A DNA stretch of 18,633 nt from Candidatus Woesearchaeota archaeon (lineage in GTDB: Archaea; Nanobdellota; Nanobdellia; SCGC-AAA011-G17; GW2011-AR20). The stretch is taken from NCBI GenBank assembly GCA_018302885.1, contig JAGVZC010000029.1, positions 1 to 18,633 of the forward strand, given 5' to 3'. Of the stretch, positions 1 through 7,069 are shown piece by piece (the first letter of the stretch is position 1; each line of letters opens with the position of its first letter). A program made the position numbers and the translations under genes. The notes under the pieces were generated by a model. That model searched no databases and was not told where the DNA came from. It worked only from the letters and a program-made list of their open reading frames with translations.

Positions 1-735
1 ATAAATCTTGACAGGGCAAAGGTTACTGCAGAATCTGAAGCTCTTGAAAAGGAATATGAACCTTTCAGGAATGAGAAATTAAAAAGGAATGTTAATTACG
101 ATGAGCTTAGGTATGAAATCCAGAGGCTTGAAAAGGAATTTGACAGATTTGGGAATGTTAATCTAAGGGCATTGGAAATTTATGAGGAGCTTGAGAAAGG
201 ATTTGAAAAGCTGACGGAAAAGTATGATAAGTTAAAGATTGAAAAAGAGGATGTTCTTAGTCTAATGGCAGAAATAGACGGAAAGAAAAAGGATTTGTTC
301 ATGAAAACATTTAATGCTGTAAACAAGAAATTCATTGATAATTTCATGAGCTTGAGCGACAAAGGGCAGGCATACATGGATCTTGAAGACAAGGAAAATC
401 CACTTGAGCATGGAATTGATATTAAGGTTAAGCTTCCTGGAAACAGGTTCATGGATATTAAAAGCTTAAGCGGCGGTGAAAAGACAATGGCAACGCTGGC
501 ATTTATATTCTCAATTCAGGAATTCCAGCCTGCAAGCTTCTATCTGATGGATGAGGTTGATGCTTCACTGGATAAGCATAATTCAATGAAATTAAGCAAG
601 TTAATCAAGCAGTATTCAAACAAGGCGCAGTACATAGTCATCAGCCACAATGACCAGATTATCACAGAAGCAGATCAGGTTTATGGTGTAAGCATGCAGC
701 AGGGAATTTCCAAGATAGTAAGTTTGAAGTTATAA
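1..735 (+). CDS. smc: Chromosome segregation ATPase SMC, C-terminal part (5' end outside window)
   Basis: The frame is open from the first base, so this is the 3' end of a longer gene, not a protein starting at the ATG at 172. About 244 residues are visible. The first ~100 are charged and heptad-like (end of the coiled coil), followed by the family motif GNVNLRA near residue 51. The C-terminal ATPase lobe then shows the ABC signature LSGGEK (S157-G-G-E160), Walker B with YLMDE (D184, E185), a D-loop (ASLD) and the switch histidine in ISHND (H216). In SMC proteins this lobe pairs with the N-terminal Walker A lobe to form the ATPase head that drives chromosome compaction and segregation. Rad50 is the main alternative, but the VNLRA motif and the DEVDASLD sequence favour SMC. 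No downstream gene on this strand is close enough to form an operon. Confidence 0.93.
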   Translation: MNLDRAKVTAESEALEKEYEPFRNEKLKRNVNYDELRYEIQRLEKEFDRFGNVNLRALEIYEELEKGFEKLTEKYDKLKIEKEDVLSLMAEIDGKKKDLFMKTFNAVNKKFIDNFMSLSDKGQAYMDLEDKENPLEHGIDIKVKLPGNRFMDIKSLSGGEKTMATLAFIFSIQEFQPASFYLMDEVDASLDKHNSMKLSKLIKQYSNKAQYIVISHNDQIITEADQVYGVSMQQGISKIVSLKL

Positions 736-818
736 TTACATAAATGAATGGTTTGATTATGTTTTAGATAGAAAAAAATTCAACCATCTATAAAATAATT
801 ATCTTTTATTCATTAAAT

Positions 819-1007
819 TCACTCAACATCTTCTAAAATCAACACAGCTTCTAATTGTTTTCTGTCAACTAAAAAAGCGTTGCAATTATTTAAATGAATT
901 GTATCCATTCTCTCTATTGGAATTTCCAATCCATTAAAATATTCAATTGTTGCTTTTTTACTGTCAAGTATAACTTCAGGTACAACCAACAAATAATTTT
1001 TATTTAT
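819..1007 (-). CDS. Small unknown protein or gene remnant lacking an ATG start
   Basis: The minus strand is open from an in-frame stop just upstream (about 1014-1016) to a TGA at 819-821. The peptide begins INKNYLLVVPEVILDSKK and ends QLEAVLILEDVE, which has a protein-like amphipathic composition. No ATG is available near the 5' end. Possible starts are ATA at 1007 (62 residues) or TTG at 992 (57 residues), and neither has a Shine-Dalgarno sequence. It may be a short gene with an unusual start, or the tail of a gene whose front was lost. It occupies most of the 306-base gap between smc and the next gene, which would otherwise look empty. I do not recognise a family. Confidence 0.4.
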   Translation of the reverse strand: MNKNYLLVVPEVILDSKKATIEYFNGLEIPIERMDTIHLNNCNAFLVDRKQLEAVLILEDVE

Positions 1008-1041
1008 GTAATATTATGTGGCAAATAATTAATATAATTGC

Positions 1042-3276
1042 TCATTTTTTCTTCCTCTTCTTCTTTTTAGGTTTTTCTTCCTCTTCAAAGAATTCAAGTA
1101 TTGAACCCCAGTATTTTATTATTAAAATAACAATTAACAGCAGAATCAGGCCTATTAAAACATAAAATTTGTATATTATGACGTAACTCCACAGCATTGA
1201 GGCATATTTAACTATATAACTTATCCATTTTAATTTCATCTGCGAATATATCAAGCCAAGAATCACTATGACACCTAAAATCCATCTTCCAATCTTTAAT
1301 GGCTTTTCCTCTTCCTTGTCTTTTTTCTTGTTTTTTTCTTTGAAGTCAACCTCCTCTTCTTCCTCATCAAATTCATCATCCTCTTCCTTGTTTCCTGCAG
1401 AGAATATTATAATTAATATGATTATTATTGCAATGCCGACGGCAACATAAAGCCAGTAAGATTTAACCTGGTTGTATAATCCGCTTACAAAGCTTGTTTT
1501 ATTGGCATCAATTGTTTTATTAAAATCAACTTCATTGATTTCAACAATATTTTCAGGAGGCTCTTCATTAATAATTTCTTCTTTAATATTCTCTTCCTTT
1601 ATGAATTCACTTTGATTTTCTACGGCAATTCTTTTTGGAAATAAGTTCTTTAAGAAATTGCTTATCCTTAATATTAAAGGAACATATTCTTTCTGGTTGA
1701 ATTCAGATTCCTTTACATTTATATTGATATTCTTTGAATTTAATAAATTATTATTGTATGAAACTCTTACATCAACGCTGTAATCTCCTGGATTTACCTC
1801 GGTGGATGGAGCAGAATACAGGTAAATTGTTTCAGCTGAATCAGGGTTTAATTCCAGAATTGATGGATTTAGTTGCGTGAATGAGCTTCCATCGCCAGTC
1901 ATGCTTATTTCATAGACTAATTTTTCATTTCCTTCATTTTTTATTGTAACAGGCAACGTGGTTGAACTTCCCTGCGTTACTTTAATGTTATTATCAGAGA
2001 TTATTTCAGTGTTATGGCATTGCATTTCATCAAGAACATTTACCTTTATCTTGTCATCAACGCTTAATTCAGATGAATCCAGTGCAATTGCCCTTACAAA
2101 AACATCATAGTTAATTTTTTCTAGATTGGTAATATCAATGTATATATTTGTTGTGAATTCTTCCCCTGGCTGTAATTTAACCTGATAATTGTCCATGCCG
2201 ACCCATTGCTCAGATGTCTCAAGTCTGAACTCTTTTTCAAATGAGCCTGTGTTTTTTATTATCAATGGGACTTTCGCATTATTGCACAAAGAAATTTCCT
2301 TTTCCTCTATGTCAAGGAATACATCATGGCATTTATTTACCTGAGCCTTTAATGTTTTTCTCTTGCTTATTTCATTTGTGTTTACAATCAGATTAATGTC
2401 AAAATTCCCCTTTACCCCGTAATCAGGAGTTAATACAATGTTTGTATTTCCAGATTGTGATGGGTTTAAAATTAGACTTTGTTTATCAAGATTAGCCCAT
2501 GCAGGACCTTCAATTTGCAGATTGTAACTGTCCTTGTTTATTCCAACATTTGTAATCCCAGCATTTACTGATTCTGTGGAATGCTCGCAGAAATTGACAA
2601 GATCCTTGTCTGTGGATACAGTAAAATCATAGCATGAATTAACCTGTAGCCTTGATGTTATCTCTCCTATTCCATTATTGTTAAATGCTGATAGCGTGAA
2701 TTGTGTTGATTCAGAATTTTGTGATGCATAAACATAGGCATTCTTTGATTCTCCAGGCGATAAGGATATCAAATCCTGGCTTAATGTAAGAAAATCAGGA
2801 GCTTCTAGTCCTAATTGATAAATTTCCTCATAATTTCCTAAGTTTGTCAATGAATAGATGAAAGAAGTTATTTGTCCTTTGCATGTTTCCTTGTAAGTTT
2901 CCCCAGTTATCTGCAGATTATGGCAGTTCTCAACATTTATTGTGTAGGGGATTGTTTTTGTCTCCTCTCCGTTTGATACTATTAAATTTAAGGAATAAGT
3001 GCCCGGATATACATTATTATTTGGAGTTGAGTAAATGTATACTGTTCTTGCATTGTTGTTGAGAATGAATCCCTGTGGCACTGCTGTGCTCCATGATGAA
3101 GCAGAGCCATCCAGATTGACATTGAAATTTCCAGTGCCAAAAACACTTGCCGTGAACAATATGGTGCTTCCCTGGCATGTTGTTCTTGTCAATTCATTTG
3201 AATTTAGCTCAAATGCAAATGACATAGGAATGATAAGTAAAATAGCAATTAGTACAATGATTAGTTTATTATTCAT
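1042..3276 (-). CDS. Large cell-surface protein, cysteine-bracketed Ig-like repeats and three C-terminal membrane segments
   Basis: A 744-residue envelope protein with an N-terminal signal peptide (about 1-22). The ectodomain has beta-rich repeats of roughly 100 residues of the kind found in archaeal COG1470/CARDB-like proteins (GNYEEIYQL, NTGSFEKEF, NEGNEKLVY). Eight cysteines fall in a regular series: 34/118, 132/215, 230/316 and 331/420. Each repeat therefore carries one near each end, and neighbouring repeats are separated by only 14-15 residues between cysteines. A fifth repeat (about 430-525) has none. Hydrophobic segments lie at about 607-628, 663-680 and 700-722, with a very acidic stretch at 632-660 and a lysine-rich tail. 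It probably sits in the cell envelope; any adhesin or S-layer role is inferred. It has its own promoter and a GGGGG leader. Confidence 0.8.
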   Translation of the reverse strand: MNNKLIIVLIAILLIIPMSFAFELNSNELTRTTCQGSTILFTASVFGTGNFNVNLDGSASSWSTAVPQGFILNNNARTVYIYSTPNNNVYPGTYSLNLIVSNGEETKTIPYTINVENCHNLQITGETYKETCKGQITSFIYSLTNLGNYEEIYQLGLEAPDFLTLSQDLISLSPGESKNAYVYASQNSESTQFTLSAFNNNGIGEITSRLQVNSCYDFTVSTDKDLVNFCEHSTESVNAGITNVGINKDSYNLQIEGPAWANLDKQSLILNPSQSGNTNIVLTPDYGVKGNFDINLIVNTNEISKRKTLKAQVNKCHDVFLDIEEKEISLCNNAKVPLIIKNTGSFEKEFRLETSEQWVGMDNYQVKLQPGEEFTTNIYIDITNLEKINYDVFVRAIALDSSELSVDDKIKVNVLDEMQCHNTEIISDNNIKVTQGSSTTLPVTIKNEGNEKLVYEISMTGDGSSFTQLNPSILELNPDSAETIYLYSAPSTEVNPGDYSVDVRVSYNNNLLNSKNININVKESEFNQKEYVPLILRISNFLKNLFPKRIAVENQSEFIKEENIKEEIINEEPPENIVEINEVDFNKTIDANKTSFVSGLYNQVKSYWLYVAVGIAIIIILIIIFSAGNKEEDDEFDEEEEEVDFKEKNKKKDKEEEKPLKIGRWILGVIVILGLIYSQMKLKWISYIVKYASMLWSYVIIYKFYVLIGLILLLIVILIIKYWGSILEFFEEEEKPKKKKRKKK

Positions 3277-3329
3277 AAATTATAACCCCCTTTTGTTATT
3301 TTTCAAGAGTTATAGATATTTATAAATAT
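3277..3329 (-). promoter_or_regulatory. Promoter and G-run leader of the 744-residue surface gene
   Basis: A palindromic TATA box (ATATTTATAAATAT, 3316-3329) puts transcription start near 3296, leaving a leader of about 20 bases. The leader holds GGGGGTTATA, with the G-run at 3286-3290, nine bases before the ATG. This is where a Shine-Dalgarno sequence would sit, but the sequence is not GGAGG. The same arrangement occurs before two other surface genes in the window. Confidence 0.55.
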
Positions 3330-3333
3330 TATT

Positions 3334-3349
3334 GTAAAGAAAAATAGAA
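3334..3349 (-). terminator. Possible T-rich terminator
   Basis: Directly after the stop of the 121-residue gene the minus strand reads a T-rich tract (TTCTATTTTTCTTTAC). Archaeal RNA polymerase commonly terminates at such tracts. No hairpin is evident, so support is weak. Confidence 0.3.
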
Positions 3350-3350
3350 A

Positions 3351-3716
3351 TTATTTTTTTAATTTCTTTAATTTGTAAGATATCGATGTTCTAATTTTTC
3401 TGTTTTTTTCATCCGTATCTAGTTCTATAATATAACTACAAGATCTAAATCCTTCCACTGAAAATAATAACGCTTCTGTATAAATTGGTTTATTGTCTTT
3501 ATGATTAAAATATTTATTTAAATATGCTAAAACTTCATTATTGTTCAAATAAGATGATTTATAGCTCTCATTAATTTTTCTATCATCAGTTTCCCCTTTA
3601 TCCCTGTGTTCAATTTTAAATATTCTTGTTGTTTCTCCTGGATTTATTTTATCCCTAATTATTCTATTCAATAAGTCAGGTACTTCTTTTGGATCCAATC
3701 TTCTCGAAAAAACCAT
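3351..3716 (-). CDS. Uncharacterised 121-residue soluble protein
   Basis: A short charged protein with no signal peptide or membrane segment. It starts MVFSRRLDPKEVPDLL, has a middle rich in Lys, Asp and Asn, and ends with alternating Lys/Leu (YKLKKLKK). A beta-like segment at about 82-110 (EALLFSVEGFRSCSYIIELD) may be its folded core. The ATG lies about 31 bases from a TATA box at 3743-3751, so the mRNA is probably leaderless or nearly so. It stands alone between two surface-protein genes on the same strand and has its own promoter. I recognise no family and assign no function. Confidence 0.6.
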   Translation of the reverse strand: MVFSRRLDPKEVPDLLNRIIRDKINPGETTRIFKIEHRDKGETDDRKINESYKSSYLNNNEVLAYLNKYFNHKDNKPIYTEALLFSVEGFRSCSYIIELDTDEKNRKIRTSISYKLKKLKK

Positions 3717-3742
3717 TTTAAATTATTTCACAAGGTATTCTG

Positions 3743-3751
3743 ATTATAAAG
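3743..3751 (-). promoter_or_regulatory. TATA box for the 121-residue gene
   Basis: The minus strand reads CTTTATAAT centred about 31 bases before the ATG at 3716. This spacing fits an archaeal TATA box driving a leaderless or near-leaderless transcript. Confidence 0.45.
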
Positions 3752-3761
3752 ATTTCGTTTT

Positions 3762-3785
3762 GAAAAAATAAAAAAAAAGAAAAAG
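3762..3785 (-). terminator. T-rich terminator after the candidate S-layer gene
   Basis: A few bases after the stop at 3790 the minus strand carries a run of mostly T, including nine in a row (forward-strand A-run at 3770-3778). This is the clearest oligo-T terminator candidate in the window, and a strong one would suit a highly expressed surface gene. Confidence 0.5.
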
Positions 3786-3789
3786 TTTC

Positions 3790-5058
3790 TTAGTAATAAC
3801 TTTCGCCTAATGGTTCTTCATCTTCCTTTTTGTTCATTCTTGTTACTGCTAGGATTATCCCTAGAATAACCAAGATTATTAACAAGACTACAAAACCAAT
3901 TTCCAAACCAGTCAATACATTGCTCCATTCACTTTTTTCTTTACTTATGTTTGCTTCGAAGTTAATTGTTTTTACAACATTACTGCCTTCTTTAACATTT
4001 ACTGTGAATGTGTTCTGTCCAATAACATCTTCATTTGGTGAAACATATATGAACATTTCTCCATTTGAACCTGCTTGTACAACAACTGGTGTTGGATCTA
4101 CTCTGTAATTTCCCCAGTTCAATCCAGAAACTTCTGCTGTGAAACTTTTAGCATCGCTTCCCATGTTTGCTATGTCAATTTTGTAAACAATACCCTGTCC
4201 AGATTCTGAACTGATTGATTTTTCAGCTGATTCAACAATGAAGCCTGATGCTACAGTTGCACCATCAATAACTAACTGGTAACTCTTTGTTACTTCGTCA
4301 TGTCCTCTGTTGTATTCAACCTTAACAAACAATTCATAAATTCCGGATTTAGCTCCTCTTAAATCCATGTATATTGTGTCGCTTGATGCTGATGTTTCTT
4401 CATCATCATTTTCAACAGAAACTAATTCATCAATGTATGTAATTCCACTTCTTCCTAACTCAGGAACAGATACTTCAACTCTTACATCTTCTTCCTTGTT
4501 ATCTCCCATATTCTCAACTCTTACAGTTGTGAATAATGGCTGGTTAGTATTTAATACCAAACCAGGTGTGAAAATTACATCCTGAATGTTTAATAAGTGT
4601 CTTTGTGATTTAACTCTCAATTCATATGATATGTCTATTTCATAATCCTGACTGTAAACTCTTACTCTTAATTTATAATTTTCAGAAGCATCTATGTCTT
4701 CAGGAATACTTAATTTTAGATTTTTAACATATCTTACTCCACCTTCCATGTCAAACATTTCTGTGGTGTCTTCAATGTCATCATATTCATATCCTGCGAT
4801 GTCTGCCTTAACTCTTACATCATCAACAGTATAGTCAACATCTTTTATCAAGGATGATGTTTGTACTTCAACTCTTATGTTCAAAGTTTCTCCTCTTTCA
4901 ACATATAAAGTGTTTACATCACTCATGTCAGTACCGTCTATGTCCACGTCAACAATCTTGAATGGAACCAATGGCACTGCCGTTGCTGCTCCAGCGAAAC
5001 TAATTCCACTTAAAGCAATAACTAATACTAAAAATACGCTCAATAATTTTTTCATCAT
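3790..5058 (-). CDS. Candidate S-layer / major surface protein, single C-terminal membrane anchor
   Basis: A 422-residue secreted protein. It has a signal peptide (about 1-25, cleavage near SFAGA), three to four beta-rich Ig-like domains (about 30-375), one membrane segment (about 385-406) and a short acidic tail ending ESYY. The ectodomain is acidic and has no cysteines, unlike the 744-residue neighbour. The segments VRVENMGDNKEEDVRVEV and DIANMGSDAKSFTAEVSG are typical of CARDB/COG1470-like domains. This architecture matches proteins annotated as putative S-layer proteins in Woesearchaeota-type genomes; the match is from memory and untested. The first ATG (5058) is followed at once by another (5055). 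The first is chosen because the G-run then sits 10 bases upstream. Its own promoter and a clear T-rich terminator suggest single-gene transcription. Confidence 0.75.
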   Translation of the reverse strand: MMKKLLSVFLVLVIALSGISFAGAATAVPLVPFKIVDVDIDGTDMSDVNTLYVERGETLNIRVEVQTSSLIKDVDYTVDDVRVKADIAGYEYDDIEDTTEMFDMEGGVRYVKNLKLSIPEDIDASENYKLRVRVYSQDYEIDISYELRVKSQRHLLNIQDVIFTPGLVLNTNQPLFTTVRVENMGDNKEEDVRVEVSVPELGRSGITYIDELVSVENDDEETSASSDTIYMDLRGAKSGIYELFVKVEYNRGHDEVTKSYQLVIDGATVASGFIVESAEKSISSESGQGIVYKIDIANMGSDAKSFTAEVSGLNWGNYRVDPTPVVVQAGSNGEMFIYVSPNEDVIGQNTFTVNVKEGSNVVKTINFEANISKEKSEWSNVLTGLEIGFVVLLIILVILGIILAVTRMNKKEDEEPLGESYY

Positions 5059-5128
5059 TTTATTTAAACCCCCTGTAACATTAAATGATTATAATGTTGT
5101 TATTTTGAAGTTAATACTCCTTTATAAA
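5059..5128 (-). promoter_or_regulatory. Promoter and G-run leader of the candidate S-layer gene
   Basis: A TATA box (TTTATAAA, 5121-5128) predicts a transcript start near 5098 and a leader of about 40 bases. The leader ends with CAGGGGGTTTAAATAAA before the ATG (G-run 5069-5073). Just after the TATA box comes GGAGTATTAACTTC, which closely resembles the sequence at the same place before the coiled-coil gene. A second weak TATA (ATTATAAT, 5088-5095) would put the start inside the G-run and is less likely. Confidence 0.55.
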
Positions 5129-5139
5129 CCTTACGGTAG

Positions 5140-7056
5140 TTATAAAACCTCCAAATTTCTATATATAATGTCGCTGTAGTCATTACTCTTTGCTTCTATC
5201 CTGAATGTGTAATATCCTGAAATTGGTTTCTCCATCAGTATATAGCTGTATTTCCCCTCGACTAAATCCAGTTCAAATCTGTCAACCGCAATGTCTCCGT
5301 TGTTTACATTATATACTATTAATTCAACATCTTCCTGTTGATTTCCCAAGTTTCTTATCATTGGATATACATATATATATCTGTCATCATATGTTAATAT
5401 TGCATTTGACAAGCTGAACTTGTGAATCTCCCTTCTTGCTGATTCTGATTTCTTTTCATTTACAACCACAACATATTTCTGTGAATCTGTGTGAATTCCG
5501 TCGGAAACTTCAACTTCAACTTCAAATAATCCTTTTTGATTTGATATCCATGTTATCAATCCTGTTCTGCTTATTTCCATGCCTTCAGGATTTAATAATA
5601 ATGTATAACTGAATTTTGAATGTCTGTCTCTGTCTTCCGCCTCTAATTGATATTCATAATCTTCATTAACAAATGCGTTAATTACTGGTTCTGAAGTTAT
5701 CTCTGGTGCATATTGATTTTGATTTGGTGGAATTACATTCAGATTTTCTATTTCAAAATTAACTCTTTCAGTTCCATGCAATCCTTCTCCGTCAGCAACA
5801 GTTATCTTCAATGTATATCTTCCATTTTCAACCCTTTCTGTGCTGAAATCATAATATTGTGGAATATTATACCCATCATACAATGTTGTCCATTCCAGAT
5901 TGAATATAAAAAATCTCTTTGAATATTCTATCTTGACATTCAAATCATCTGATGGCTGCTCATTGTCAAAAGCATTCCATCTTATTCTGTAAATATCTTT
6001 TATTAATTCTCCGCTGTTTGGAGAGATTATATTAACATCTGGTGCTGTGTTTCTTCTTCCCTGATCATTTATTGTTGTGAATCTCCATATATTGCTGATT
6101 GTTGTCTCCTGTCCATCAGTTACAGAAACTGACCAATGATAAGTTGTGTCTTTTTCTAAATTTAATGTGCAGCCTTCTGCTTGAGTATTAATGCATCTTT
6201 GTTGATTATTAATTGTTACAGTATAATATAGTGCATCTCCATCCTCATCTTCACCATTCCATCTTAGTGTTACTCTCTCTGAAACATCTCTTTCTATATT
6301 CTCTGGTGATAATAAATCAATTGTTGGTGCATGATTTACAGGTCCAGGCCCTTCTCTATTATCTATTGTAAATGAGCCTTCTCTGAACCATTGCCCCCAT
6401 TCCTCACCATCATAAGCTCTTGCTCTTATTGAGGTATCAATATAATATTCCAAGTCTGCTGAGTCAAATAAATAAGTCCATCCGTTAGGGCTGTATCTAT
6501 CAACATGTGTTCCAAAAATTATATTGTCATTGTAATCAAGAACCTGAAATTCAACCTGTGTTACAGTTCCATCTTCATCGCTTGCAGTAGCTCTAAAGTT
6601 GATTGTTCCTGAATTTACATCATCATAGCCTGAGATATCGCTTACTGCTGGAAGAATATTTTCATCTGGTCCAGGTCCATCTCTTTCATTTACTGTTAAA
6701 TGCAAAACTTCTGTTTCCTGATCATTATCGTGATAAGCATTGATTCTTAATGTATATTCTCCTGCTTCAGAATAATGATTTTCTGTTATTGATCTTATAA
6801 TTTCTGCTTCTCCTGCATAATGATTTTGTGAATAAATGTTTGATATTTCTCCAGTCTCATCATTTTCCAAGAAGATATTTACTGTGTAACCTGATCTGTA
6901 ATCTGCCACATAAGCTTCAAATTGTGCAGTTTCGCCATTATTTATTGTTATTGTGTCTGTTTGTGAATCTGTCCAGTAAAAATCAACAATTTCTACAGCG
7001 CTAGCTAACGGCAATAATAATAAAATGGATAATATAAGCAAAATTATTTTTTTCAT
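5140..7056 (-). CDS. Secreted multi-domain Ig/fibronectin III/cadherin-like protein
   Basis: A 638-residue protein with a clear signal peptide (1-20, cleavage after LASA) and no later membrane segment. Domains in order: a beta domain (about 21-120); a second opening LPAVSDISGYDD (about 133-233); a fibronectin III-like domain with TIDLLSPEN and TYHWSVSVTDG (about 241-335); a fourth with VNIISPNSGELI (about 337-435); a cadherin-like/He_PIG-type domain containing GLITWISNQKG (about 450-535); and a C-terminal beta domain (about 545-638). Gly-Pro-Gly-Pro linkers separate the first three. It should be exported and held on the surface non-covalently or as part of a complex; adhesion or scaffolding is inferred. 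It lies 13 bases after the coiled-coil gene and starts with a normal GGAG ribosome binding site, so it is the second gene of an operon. It has no T-rich terminator. Confidence 0.78.
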   Translation of the reverse strand: MKKIILLILSILLLLPLASAVEIVDFYWTDSQTDTITINNGETAQFEAYVADYRSGYTVNIFLENDETGEISNIYSQNHYAGEAEIIRSITENHYSEAGEYTLRINAYHDNDQETEVLHLTVNERDGPGPDENILPAVSDISGYDDVNSGTINFRATASDEDGTVTQVEFQVLDYNDNIIFGTHVDRYSPNGWTYLFDSADLEYYIDTSIRARAYDGEEWGQWFREGSFTIDNREGPGPVNHAPTIDLLSPENIERDVSERVTLRWNGEDEDGDALYYTVTINNQQRCINTQAEGCTLNLEKDTTYHWSVSVTDGQETTISNIWRFTTINDQGRRNTAPDVNIISPNSGELIKDIYRIRWNAFDNEQPSDDLNVKIEYSKRFFIFNLEWTTLYDGYNIPQYYDFSTERVENGRYTLKITVADGEGLHGTERVNFEIENLNVIPPNQNQYAPEITSEPVINAFVNEDYEYQLEAEDRDRHSKFSYTLLLNPEGMEISRTGLITWISNQKGLFEVEVEVSDGIHTDSQKYVVVVNEKKSESARREIHKFSLSNAILTYDDRYIYVYPMIRNLGNQQEDVELIVYNVNNGDIAVDRFELDLVEGKYSYILMEKPISGYYTFRIEAKSNDYSDIIYRNLEVL

Positions 7057-7069
7057 TTTCTATCTCCTT

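Noticed and set aside
172..735. SMC fragment starting at the ATG at 172
   Set aside because: The same frame is open and SMC-like from base 1, so the ATG is internal and the gene begins outside the window.
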